Shown: in pieces, positions 18,673 to 26,124 of the stretch | Layout: the number at the start of each line of letters is the position of its first letter | Numbering within the stretch: position 1 is the stretch's first letter | Source: Aquamicrobium sp. | GTDB taxonomy: Bacteria; Pseudomonadota; Alphaproteobacteria; Rhizobiales; Rhizobiaceae | Assembly: GCA_019739225.1 (NCBI GenBank) | Contig: JAHHDT010000004.1 | Span: 1-64,000 of the forward strand | Direction of reading: 5' to 3' | Length of the DNA stretch: 64,000 bases | Made by a program: the position numbers and the translations under genes | The notes under the pieces: model-generated | Told to the model about the DNA's origin: nothing | Database searches by the model: none | Seen by the model: only the letters and a program-made list of their open reading frames with translations

Positions 18673-19574
18673 TGCTTGCCTCCGCTCTTGGGGTCGAGCA
18701 CGTCGCGCAGCCCATCGCCGAGGAAGCAGAAGCCGAGCGAGACGATGACGATCGCGAAGCCCGGCATGGTGGCCACCCACCACTGGTCGAGGATGAAGGC
18801 GCGGCCACGCGAAATCATCGCGCCCCATTCCGGCAGCGGCGGCTGTGCGCCGAGCCCGAGGAAACCGAGGCCCGCAGCCGTCAGGATGATGCCGGCCATG
18901 TCGAGCGTCACGCGGATGATGACCGAGGACGAGCACAGCGGCAGGATATGGCGCAGGATCACCCGCGCGGCGGAAGCCCCCTGCAGGCGGATCGCGGCGA
19001 TGAATTCGGAGTTGCGGAAGGTCAGCGTCTCGGCGCGTGCGATGCGGGCATAGGCCGGCCACGACGTGATGGCGATAGCGATCACCGCGTTCTCGATGCC
19101 CGGCCCAAGTGCGGCCACGAAAGCCAAAGCGAGGATCAGCTTCGGCATCGACAGGAAGACGTCCGTCACGCCCATCAGGATGCGGTCCGTCCAGCCGCCG
19201 AAATAGCCGGAAATGGCTCCGACTATCAGGCCGAGCGGTGCTGCGATCGCCGCCACTAGCAGCACGATCACCAGCGTGATGCGCGCGCCGTAGACGATGC
19301 GCGACCAGATGTCCCGCCCCAGCTCGTCGCTGCCGAGCCAGAACTCCGGCCCCGGCGGCTGCAGGCGGTCGGTCAGCGTGCCGGCATAGGGCGAGTGCGT
19401 CGCGAAATACGGCGCGAAGACGGCCAGCACCACCAGCGCCAGAATGATGAGCGCACCGATCACCGCAAGCGGGTTGCGCATCAGTGCCGTGAAGACGCGA
19501 TAAGAGCGCCCGAGCCGCGCCTGCATGCGCGAGGCGGGCGATTCCGTCAGAAGCCATTCGCGGGTCGTCGCCAT
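18669..19574 (-). CDS. Peptide ABC transporter permease (DppC-like)
   Basis: 301 residues. A cytoplasmic N-terminus (MATTREWLLTESPASRMQAR) is followed by a first helix (NPLAVIGALIILALVVLAVF) and the periplasmic loop LGSDELGRDIWSRIVYGAR, the hallmark of DppC/OppC. The binding-protein-dependent EAA loop is visible as EFIAAIRLQGASAARVILRH. Six membrane segments are expected. It pairs with the DppB-like permease five bases upstream. The ATG at 19574 follows GAGGTGAGG. Confidence 0.92.
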   Translation of the reverse strand: MATTREWLLTESPASRMQARLGRSYRVFTALMRNPLAVIGALIILALVVLAVFAPYFATHSPYAGTLTDRLQPPGPEFWLGSDELGRDIWSRIVYGARITLVIVLLVAAIAAPLGLIVGAISGYFGGWTDRILMGVTDVFLSMPKLILALAFVAALGPGIENAVIAIAITSWPAYARIARAETLTFRNSEFIAAIRLQGASAARVILRHILPLCSSSVIIRVTLDMAGIILTAAGLGFLGLGAQPPLPEWGAMISRGRAFILDQWWVATMPGFAIVIVSLGFCFLGDGLRDVLDPKSGGKQ

Positions 19575-19579
19575 CGTCC

Positions 19580-20602
19580 TCACCTCGCTCTCGGATCCAG
19601 CACGCGGTAGAGCACGTCGGAGATCTTGTTGATGGCGATGAACACCGCGCCGATAACCAGCGTCGCGCCCAACACTGCATTCATGTCCGCATTGAGCAGC
19701 GCGGATGTCAGGTAGTTGCCGATGCCCGGCCAAGAGAACACGGTTTCGATCATCACCGAGCCTTCCAGAAGCCCGGCATAGGAGAGGCCGATGACCGTGA
19801 TCAGCGGCACGCGGATCGGCCTGAACGCGTGGCGCCATATCACCTGCCGCTCCGGTACGCCTTTTACGCGGGCGGTGATGACATATTCTTGGCTCAACTG
19901 GTCGAGCATGAAGGAGCGGGTCATGCGCGCAATGTAGGCGAGGCTGAAGAAGCCGAGGATCGAGGCCGGCAGCACCAGATGGCTGACGGCATTCCAGAAC
20001 ACCGTCCAGTCGCCCGCGATTATGCTGTCCACCAGCATCAGGCCGGTCACCGTCGGCACCAGCCCGTCATAGAAGATGTCGAGCCGGCCCGGCCCGCTCA
20101 CCCATTGAAGCCGCGCGTAGAACAGCAGCAGCCCGATCAGGCCGAGCCAGAACGCGGGCACGGAATAGCCGAGCAGGCCGACGACGCGGATCGCCTGGTC
20201 GGTGAGGCTGCCGCGCCGCGCCGCCGCCACAACGCCCATCGGCACGCCGAGCACCACGCCGATGATGATGCCCAGCGTCGCCATTTCCAGCGTGGCGGGG
20301 AAGACGCGCGCGAGGTCCGAGGCAACAGGCCGGCCGGTGGTGACGGATGTGCCGAGATTGCCGGTCAGCACGTCTCCGACATAGGAGACGAACTGCATGA
20401 TGAGCGGCCGGTCGAGCCCCATCTCCACCCGCACCCGCTCATAGACTTCCTGCGGCGCGCGGTCGCCGACGACGGCGAGAACCGGGTCGATCGGGATGAT
20501 GCGGCCGATGAAGAAGGTGATCGCCAGCAGCCCAAGGAAGGTAAGCGCAATGGTGATCGCAAATGCGCCCGCGGACATCGCGAAACGCCTACCTGCGCGC
20601 AT
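19580..20602 (-). CDS. Peptide ABC transporter permease (DppB-like)
   Basis: 340 residues from the ATG at 20602 (an in-frame ATG at 20578 is also possible). The first membrane helix is followed by a periplasmic segment that includes YERVRVEMGLDRPLIMQFVS and GNLGTSVTTGRPV, typical of DppB/OppB. The EAA loop is EYVITARVKGVPERQVIWRH and the last helices contain ETVFSWPGIGNYLTSALLN. It is the first gene of the minus-strand unit dppB-C-D-F-GAF. The unit shares a regulatory gap with the divergent XRE-cupin regulator. Confidence 0.9.
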   Translation of the reverse strand: MRAGRRFAMSAGAFAITIALTFLGLLAITFFIGRIIPIDPVLAVVGDRAPQEVYERVRVEMGLDRPLIMQFVSYVGDVLTGNLGTSVTTGRPVASDLARVFPATLEMATLGIIIGVVLGVPMGVVAAARRGSLTDQAIRVVGLLGYSVPAFWLGLIGLLLFYARLQWVSGPGRLDIFYDGLVPTVTGLMLVDSIIAGDWTVFWNAVSHLVLPASILGFFSLAYIARMTRSFMLDQLSQEYVITARVKGVPERQVIWRHAFRPIRVPLITVIGLSYAGLLEGSVMIETVFSWPGIGNYLTSALLNADMNAVLGATLVIGAVFIAINKISDVLYRVLDPRAR

Positions 20603-20747
20603 TCGGCCGCCAGCCGCGCTCGTCTGGGCACGGCCGATACCCGGCTCGACTGCTGGTTCGATCGACAAGCTGAGATTGCTCCGCTGGCGTCGCACGATCT
20701 GTCGATAGTACCCAACAGGAAAAACGCGCGCTCTCGAAATTTCAGAC

Positions 20748-20779
20748 TTGGATAATACAAATAATTTTGCTTGTATCAA
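20748..20779. promoter_or_regulatory. Divergent promoter and inverted repeat between peptide importer and its regulator
   Basis: Toward the importer (minus strand), TTGATA and TATTAT are separated by 16 bases (20779-20752), a near-consensus sigma70 promoter. An inverted repeat, ATACAA (20755-20760) and TTGTAT (20771-20776) with a 10-base spacer, lies inside it. Repeat spacing of one to two helical turns inside a divergent promoter suggests an operator, most simply for the XRE-cupin regulator encoded at 20807. The stretch is strikingly AT-rich for this genome. Confidence 0.6.
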
Positions 20780-20806
20780 AAAAATTTTGATGGAGTGCGC
20801 CGGCCT

Positions 20807-21493
20807 GTGAATATCCCGCAGCACCAAAGCCCGGCCCAGCAGTCGGCGCAGCCGCGTGTGGGCGCGTTGATCCGGGCGCGTCGGCGCCAGTTGCACATGA
20901 CGTTGCAGGCGCTCGGCGAGGCGGCGGGGCTCTCAGTCGGCTTCCTGAGTCAGGTCGAACGCGACCAGGCAACCCCGTCTCTCGGCGCACTTGCGGGGAT
21001 CGCACGCGGCCTTGGCGTCGATATCGACTACTTTGTCGCCACGCCGTCGATCGGCAACGGCGTCACCCGTGCCGGCTCGCGCCAGACCTTCTCGCTGCCA
21101 GGCTCGTCGGTGATGTACGAGCGGCTGCACGCCGAGTTTCCGGGCAGGGGGCTTTCGTCCTTCGTCATGATCGTGCCGCCGGGCCACCATTCCGAGATGG
21201 TCCATCACGAGGGCGACGAGCTGCTCTACGTCCTCGACGGCGAGATCGCGCAGACGGTCGACGGCGAGACGATCCGCCTCGGCGCCGGTGACAGTCTCCA
21301 TTTCAGGGGCTCGAGCAATCATAGCTGGGCAAACGAGAGCAACCGGCCGGCGCGTATTCTCTGGACCGGCACCATGGCGCTCCTGCGTCCAAGGCAGGAG
21401 ACGGACCGCCACCATGCGACCGACACGGACAGAAGCCCGGCGGTCGTCACCGAACTCAATCACGCCACTTCAGCAGGGAGAACAAAACCATGA
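20807..21493 (+). CDS. XRE-family regulator with cupin sensor domain
   Basis: 228 residues from a GTG at 20807 (a TTG at 20771 would add 12 unlikely residues inside the operator). The XRE helix-turn-helix is at about residues 17-70 (LIRARRRQLHMTLQALGEAA, then GLSVGFLSQVERDQATPSL). The C-terminal cupin contains PPGHHSEMVHHEGDELLYVL and DSLHFRGSSNHSWAN. This HTH-cupin layout is typical of regulators of amino-acid, polyamine and peptide genes. Its stop overlaps the start of the peptide-binding protein by four bases, so it is co-transcribed with it and probably controls both directions. Confidence 0.9.
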   Translation: MNIPQHQSPAQQSAQPRVGALIRARRRQLHMTLQALGEAAGLSVGFLSQVERDQATPSLGALAGIARGLGVDIDYFVATPSIGNGVTRAGSRQTFSLPGSSVMYERLHAEFPGRGLSSFVMIVPPGHHSEMVHHEGDELLYVLDGEIAQTVDGETIRLGAGDSLHFRGSSNHSWANESNRPARILWTGTMALLRPRQETDRHHATDTDRSPAVVTELNHATSAGRTKP

Positions 21494-23082
21494 AAATTCT
21501 CAGGCAGGCCGTTCTCGCGGCAATGCTGTCGACCGCGGCACCCTTCGGTGCGGCCTTCGCCGCGACCCCGGCCGACGTGCTGGTCGTCGCGCAGAACATC
21601 GACGACATCGTCGCCATCGATCCGGCCCAGGCCTACGAGTTCTCGTCGGGCGAGCTCGTCACCAACATGTACGACCGGCTCGTGCAGTACGAGCCCGAGG
21701 ATCTGGAGACGCTTGCCGGCGGTCTCGCCTCCGAGTGGACTGTCGACCCGGAAGGCAAGACCATCACCTTCACGCTGCGCGACGGCGTCACCTTCCATTC
21801 CGGCAACCCGCTGCGGCCCGAAGACGTGCTGTTCTCCTTCAGGCGCGTGGTGGCGCTAGAGAAGGCGCCCGCCTTCATCCTGACCCAGCTCGGCTGGACC
21901 GCCGACAACATCGAGGAGATGGTCACGCTCGGCGACAACACCGTCACAATCAAATATGAAGGTGACTTCTCGCCGAACTTCGTGCTCAACGTGCTCGCCT
22001 CGCGCCCGGCGTCCATCGTTGACGAAGCGACGGTGATGGAAAACGAGGTCGACGGCGATTTCGGCAACGCCTGGCTCAACACGAATTCGGCCGGCACGGG
22101 CCCGTTCAAGCTGCGTGTCTATCGCCCGGCGGAACTGGCGACGCTCGACGCGAACCCCGATTATTTCAAGGGCGCGCCAAAGGTCGGCTCCGTCATCATC
22201 CGTCACGTCGCCGAGGCTGCGACCCAGCAGCTCCTGCTGGAGTCCGGTGATGTCGACATGGCCAAGAACCTGACGCCAGACCAGATCGCCTCGCTCGAGG
22301 GCAAGGACAATGTGGAGATCGAGACCTACCCGCAGGCAGCCGTGCACTGGTTCTCCTTCAACCAGAAGGTCGAGGCGCTGACCAACGAAGCGGTGTGGGA
22401 AGCTGCCCGCTATCTCGTCGACTATGAGGGCATGGCCTCCACCTTCCTCAAGGGCCAGATGCAGGTGCATCAGGCGTTCTGGCCATCGGGGTTCCCCGGC
22501 GCGCTGAACGACACGCCCTTCACCTACGATGTGGAGAAGGCGAAGCAGATTCTCGCGGACGCCGGCGTCGAACTGCCGATCACGGTCACGCTGGACGTCA
22601 TCAACTCGACGCCCTTCACCGACATCGCCCAGTCGTTGCAGTCGACCTTCGCCCAGGCCGACATCAATTTCGACATCGTGCCCGGCACCGGCGCGCAGGT
22701 CATCACCAAGTACCGTGCCCGCACTCACGAGGCGATGCTGCTCTACTGGGCGCCTGACTTCATGGACCCGCACTCCAACGCCAAGGCGTTCGCCTACAAC
22801 GCCGACAATTCGGACGACAGCTACGCGTCCACGACGACCTGGCGCAACGCGTGGGCGGTGCCCGAGGAGATGAATAAGGAAACCATGGCCGCGCTCGCAG
22901 AACCCGATCAGGAAAAGCGAAACCAGATGTATATCGACCTCCAGAAGCAGGTGCAGGAGAAGGCGCCGTTCGTGGTGATGTTCCAGGCCGTCAAGCAGGT
23001 CGGCATGGCGCCGCAGGTCGAGGGCTTCGTCAACGGCGCGATTTCCGATTTCGTGTTCTACCGTCTGGTCGACAAGAACTGA
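21490..23082 (+). CDS. Peptide ABC transporter substrate-binding protein (family 5)
   Basis: 530 residues with a signal peptide (cleavage near AAFA/ATP) and the extracellular solute-binding family 5 fold. Recognisable elements are AGGLASEWTVDPEGKTITF, LRDGVTFHSGNPLRPEDVLF and SAGTGPFKLRVYRPAELATL. Length is usual for DppA/OppA-type proteins. It feeds the DppBCDF-like complex encoded divergently. AGGGAGAACAAAACC precedes the ATG, which overlaps the regulator stop. Ligand specificity is not evident; the adjacent dipeptidase suggests small proline-containing peptides, which is inference. Confidence 0.93.
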   Translation: MKILRQAVLAAMLSTAAPFGAAFAATPADVLVVAQNIDDIVAIDPAQAYEFSSGELVTNMYDRLVQYEPEDLETLAGGLASEWTVDPEGKTITFTLRDGVTFHSGNPLRPEDVLFSFRRVVALEKAPAFILTQLGWTADNIEEMVTLGDNTVTIKYEGDFSPNFVLNVLASRPASIVDEATVMENEVDGDFGNAWLNTNSAGTGPFKLRVYRPAELATLDANPDYFKGAPKVGSVIIRHVAEAATQQLLLESGDVDMAKNLTPDQIASLEGKDNVEIETYPQAAVHWFSFNQKVEALTNEAVWEAARYLVDYEGMASTFLKGQMQVHQAFWPSGFPGALNDTPFTYDVEKAKQILADAGVELPITVTLDVINSTPFTDIAQSLQSTFAQADINFDIVPGTGAQVITKYRARTHEAMLLYWAPDFMDPHSNAKAFAYNADNSDDSYASTTTWRNAWAVPEEMNKETMAALAEPDQEKRNQMYIDLQKQVQEKAPFVVMFQAVKQVGMAPQVEGFVNGAISDFVFYRLVDKN

Positions 23083-23093
23083 CCGGACAGTAG

Positions 23094-23123
23094 GCGGGCC
23101 GTCGGGGGCCGACGACGGCCCGC
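23094..23123 (+). terminator. Stem-loop between peptide-binding protein and dipeptidase genes
   Basis: Perfect 10-bp stem, GCGGGCCGTC (23094-23103) with GACGGCCCGC (23114-23123), followed by TTTCATTC. The T-tract is short, so it could be a partial terminator that leaves dipeptidase expression below that of the binding protein, or an mRNA-stabilising hairpin. Confidence 0.6.
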
Positions 23124-23163
23124 TTTCATTCTTCCCGACTTATGATCAATTGAGGAAAATGCC

Positions 23164-24264
23164 GTGACGGATATTGTCACCGAGCGCATTGCGCGCCTGC
23201 GCGAGAAAATGAAGCAGACCGGAACCGGGCTCGTCGCCGTCGGGCCGGGCACGCACATGCAGTGGCTGGTCGGGTTCTATCCCCATCCCGACGAGCGCCC
23301 CTGCCTGCTGCTGGTAGGCCCGGAAAAGGCGGGCTTCCTGATGCCGGCGCTCAACGCCGAGGCGGCGAAGCAGCAATCTGGTCTGCCGATGTTCGAATGG
23401 GCCGACGCCGACGGCCCCGACGCGGCGCTCGCTAAAGCTCTTGCCGCGATTTTCCCCAACAAAGAAGGCCGCATCGTGCTCGACGAAACGATGCGTGCCG
23501 ACTTCGCCTTCCTGCTTGCCGATGCGCTGCCGGGCCTCGCCCGCGCCTTCACCGGCGATACGCTCGGCCTGCTGCGTTCCATGAAGGATGAAGAGGAATA
23601 CAAGCGGCTTAAAGCCTGCGCGCTCCTCAACGACGACGCGATGAAGGCCGCGTGGGCCGCCATCAAGCCCGGCATGACGGAAATGCAGGTGGCTGACGTT
23701 GTGCGCGGCCATTTCTCGGACAATGGCGGAGAACCGCTGTTCTGGATCATCGGCGCCAGCGAGAACGGAGCCCATCCGCACCATGCCACCAGCGATCGCG
23801 TCCTGAAGCGCGGCGACGCCGTGGTGCTCGACATCGGTGGCCGGCGCAACGGCTACCCCAGCGACATGACCCGTATGGCGATCGTCGGCGAGGCGCCCGA
23901 AGGCTACGCCGAGGTCCATGAGATTGTTGAGCAGGCGGTGCAGGCGGCCCTTGCCGTGGCAAAACCCGGCGCGCAGGCAAAGGATGTCGACAAGGCTGCG
24001 CGCGACGTCATCACGGCCGCCGGCTACGGCGAGTACTTCGTCCACCGAACCGGCCACGGCCTCGGTATCGACGTCCACGAGCCACCCTACATCACCGCCA
24101 CGTCGGATACGGTGCTGGAGGAAGGCATGGTCTTTTCCATCGAGCCCGGCATCTACCTGCCCGGGCGCTTCGGCATCCGCCTGGAAGACATCGTCTTCCT
24201 GCGCGCCGACGGCCCGGAGATTCTGTCAGGCCTGCCGCGCGACGCGTTCTTGGCGAGGGTTTGA
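23164..24264 (+). CDS. M24-family Xaa-Pro dipeptidase/aminopeptidase
   Basis: 366 residues with an N-terminal creatinase-type domain and a C-terminal pita-bread catalytic domain. Dinuclear-metal ligands are visible: two Asp in VLDIGGRRNGYPSDMTRM, His in HRTGHGLGIDVHE, Glu in VFSIEPGIYLPG and Glu in GIRLEDIVFL. It would hydrolyse imported peptides, classically at Xaa-Pro bonds, in the cytoplasm (no signal peptide). The GTG start follows TGAGGAAAAT. Its place beside a peptide importer supports a salvage role; creatinase-like activity is the main alternative. Confidence 0.9.
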   Translation: MTDIVTERIARLREKMKQTGTGLVAVGPGTHMQWLVGFYPHPDERPCLLLVGPEKAGFLMPALNAEAAKQQSGLPMFEWADADGPDAALAKALAAIFPNKEGRIVLDETMRADFAFLLADALPGLARAFTGDTLGLLRSMKDEEEYKRLKACALLNDDAMKAAWAAIKPGMTEMQVADVVRGHFSDNGGEPLFWIIGASENGAHPHHATSDRVLKRGDAVVLDIGGRRNGYPSDMTRMAIVGEAPEGYAEVHEIVEQAVQAALAVAKPGAQAKDVDKAARDVITAAGYGEYFVHRTGHGLGIDVHEPPYITATSDTVLEEGMVFSIEPGIYLPGRFGIRLEDIVFLRADGPEILSGLPRDAFLARV

Positions 24265-24299
24265 GGACTGAGCCTGTTTGAACCGCCGCGAAGTCGAGC

Positions 24300-24440
24300 G
24301 GTTCAGGCATGGATCCTCGGGTCAAGCCCGAGGATGACGACAGTATTAGGCGTCACCGTCAATCGCATGCGTTGGCGCTTGGCAGGCACCATCTCCACCT
24401 CGTCATCCTCGGGCTTGACCCGAGAATCCATGCCTGAACC
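24300..24440. repeat. Long inverted repeat, family B
   Basis: Two 41-base arms (24300-24340 and 24400-24440) are near-exact reverse complements. The left reads GGTTCAGGCATGGATCCTCG then GGTCAAGCCCGAGGATGACG; the right mirrors it. The loop is 59 bases. It lies between two converging genes (dipeptidase and phosphofructokinase-like) and could terminate both. No coding potential is seen between 24265 and 24472. Confidence 0.85.
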
Positions 24441-24472
24441 GTCTCACTCTGCCGACGGTGACGTTCCTCGCC

Positions 24473-25639
24473 TCACACGAACGGCATTCCCGGATCGAAG
24501 CGTCTCGGCAGCAGGCGGTCGAGGTAGGCGTGGCCCTTCGCTGACAACCGGTTCTCGTCGGCCTCCAGGAAATCATCCGGCATGTGCCGCGTCTTGCCGG
24601 CCACCGCCGAAAGCGGCACCAGCCGGATGACCGTCTTGCCGTCCTCCTCCTGCAGCGCCACCGAGCCGCCGCCGCGCGTGGCGGCGTCGAAGGCGAACAC
24701 GCCCGCGTCGAACGCTTCCTGCGCGTCGACCGGGCTGATCATGCCGATATTGCCGCGCGGCAGGTATCCGAACGTGTCGACCCGCGCCCGCACGCCCTTG
24801 AGGTCTTCGGCCAGAATCCGCTCGATGGCCTGGCCGAGATCGGTGCCGGAGAGGCGCACGTTGCCATGCGCGTCGCGCTCCAGCATCTCCGCCGGGATCA
24901 GGTCCTCAACCAGCGAGCGCCCCGACGCTGATGAAATGCCTTCCGAAAGCGCGATGATGCAGCGTCCGTGACGCGCCATCGTCGCCTTGATGTCGTCGAC
25001 GAACCGCGCGCGTTCGAACGCCCGTTCGGGCACGTAGACGAGATGCGGGCCTGAATCCTCGTCAAGCCGCCATGCGGCCGACGCGGCTGTCAGGAAGCCC
25101 GCATGCCGCCCCATGACGATGCCGGCATAGATGCCGGGCAGGGCGCGGAAATCGAGGTCGACGCTCAGGAAGGCCGACGCCACGAATTCGGCCGCCGAAA
25201 TGAAGCCGGGCGTGTGGTCGTTTTCCTCCAGGTCGTTGTCGATGGTCTTCGGTGCGTGCACGAAGGCGATGGACCCGCCCGAAGCGTCGGTCAGGATCTG
25301 CTGCGTGCCCGCCGTGTCGTTGCCGCCGATATAGATGAACGCATCCGCGCCCACCTTGCGCAGGCCGGCAAGAATCGTCTCGCAATAGGCCGCGTCGGGC
25401 TTGTCGCGGGTGCTGCCGAGGGCCGCGCTCGGCGTCGCCGCGATACGGCGCAGCTCGTCCTCGGAGCGCCCCCCAAGATCGACATAGTCGCCGTCCCTGA
25501 TGCCGCGCACACCGTGGCGCGCGCCGAGCACGCGGCAGCCGGGATGCCGCCGACGCGCTTCCAGCACCGCGCCTGCAAGCGTCTGGTTGATGACGGCGGT
25601 CGGTCCTCCGCCTTGTGCGATGACGATCGTTTCGCTCAC
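24473..25639 (-). CDS. 6-phosphofructokinase-type enzyme, possibly PPi-dependent
   Basis: 388 residues from a GTG at 25639 preceded by GGGAGGAG. The PFK fold is clear: IAQGGGPTAVINQTLAGAV at the nucleotide site, YIGGNDTAGT, the catalytic loop PKTIDNDL, MGRHAGFLTAASA and GYLPRGN. ATP enzymes have GGDG and PPi enzymes usually GGDD at the phosphate-donor site. GGND here puts Asp at the second position, which favours pyrophosphate, but the Asn is unusual. It normally makes fructose 1,6-bisphosphate. The gene stands alone, with a LacI-type palindrome in its promoter. Confidence 0.88.
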   Translation of the reverse strand: MSETIVIAQGGGPTAVINQTLAGAVLEARRRHPGCRVLGARHGVRGIRDGDYVDLGGRSEDELRRIAATPSAALGSTRDKPDAAYCETILAGLRKVGADAFIYIGGNDTAGTQQILTDASGGSIAFVHAPKTIDNDLEENDHTPGFISAAEFVASAFLSVDLDFRALPGIYAGIVMGRHAGFLTAASAAWRLDEDSGPHLVYVPERAFERARFVDDIKATMARHGRCIIALSEGISSASGRSLVEDLIPAEMLERDAHGNVRLSGTDLGQAIERILAEDLKGVRARVDTFGYLPRGNIGMISPVDAQEAFDAGVFAFDAATRGGGSVALQEEDGKTVIRLVPLSAVAGKTRHMPDDFLEADENRLSAKGHAYLDRLLPRRFDPGMPFV

Positions 25640-25664
25640 GGCGCTCCTCCCTTGATTTCGACCA

Positions 25665-25693
25665 TCATTAAATCGATTTAGCAATCCATGCAA
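25665..25693 (-). promoter_or_regulatory. Promoter with LacI-type palindrome before the phosphofructokinase-like gene
   Basis: On the minus strand, TTGCAT (25693-25688), a 17-base spacer and TAATGA (25670-25665) form a plausible promoter. A perfect 12-base palindrome, TAAATCGATTTA (25669-25680), fills the spacer next to the -10. Its AAATCGATTT core is identical to the core of the operator at 1171-1184. Confidence 0.6.
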
Positions 25694-25808
25694 CGTTCCC
25701 GCCCGACATCACGATTGCGCGCGCGGGCGCCAATCCGCAGTGTCAACGCGCAACGATTCTGCTAATTCCGTCGTTGAAGGGCGTTCTTGCAATGGAAAGG
25801 AACGTTGG

Positions 25809-26114
25809 ATGACACCTCGTTTCGTTGTTACGGTCGCGGCTCTGGCCGCCTTAGCCGTCCCGGCGCTTGCGCAGGGTCGGCCCGATGCGCGCACCATGAC
25901 CTGCGGCCAGGTTCACGGACTGATCGACCAGCGCGGTTCGGCGGTGCTGACCACCGGGCGCTACACCTACGACCGCTACGTGGCCGACCGTCGGTTCTGC
26001 ATGATGGAGGAAACCGTTCGGACGGTCTCCATCCCGACCAGCGACACCGGCGATTGCCCAGTGTACCTCTGCGAACTCGACAGCCGCGACCCGATCTGGG
26101 ACCACCGGGACTGA
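25809..26114 (+). CDS. Small secreted Cys-containing protein
   Basis: 101 residues: signal peptide MTPRFVVTVAALAALAVPAL followed by AQ, then a mature domain with a TCGQVH motif near its start, a TTGRYTYDRYVADRRFC core and a C-terminal pair of Cys around DCPVYLCEL. Four Cys in a small periplasmic protein suggest two disulfides. The pattern is familiar from uncharacterised secreted proteins of rhizobia, and no function is known to me. The ATG is preceded by GGAAAGGAACG. The longer frame from 25740 adds a non-signal leader and is rejected. Confidence 0.82.
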   Translation: MTPRFVVTVAALAALAVPALAQGRPDARTMTCGQVHGLIDQRGSAVLTTGRYTYDRYVADRRFCMMEETVRTVSIPTSDTGDCPVYLCELDSRDPIWDHRD

Positions 26115-26124
26115 CTGACCGACG

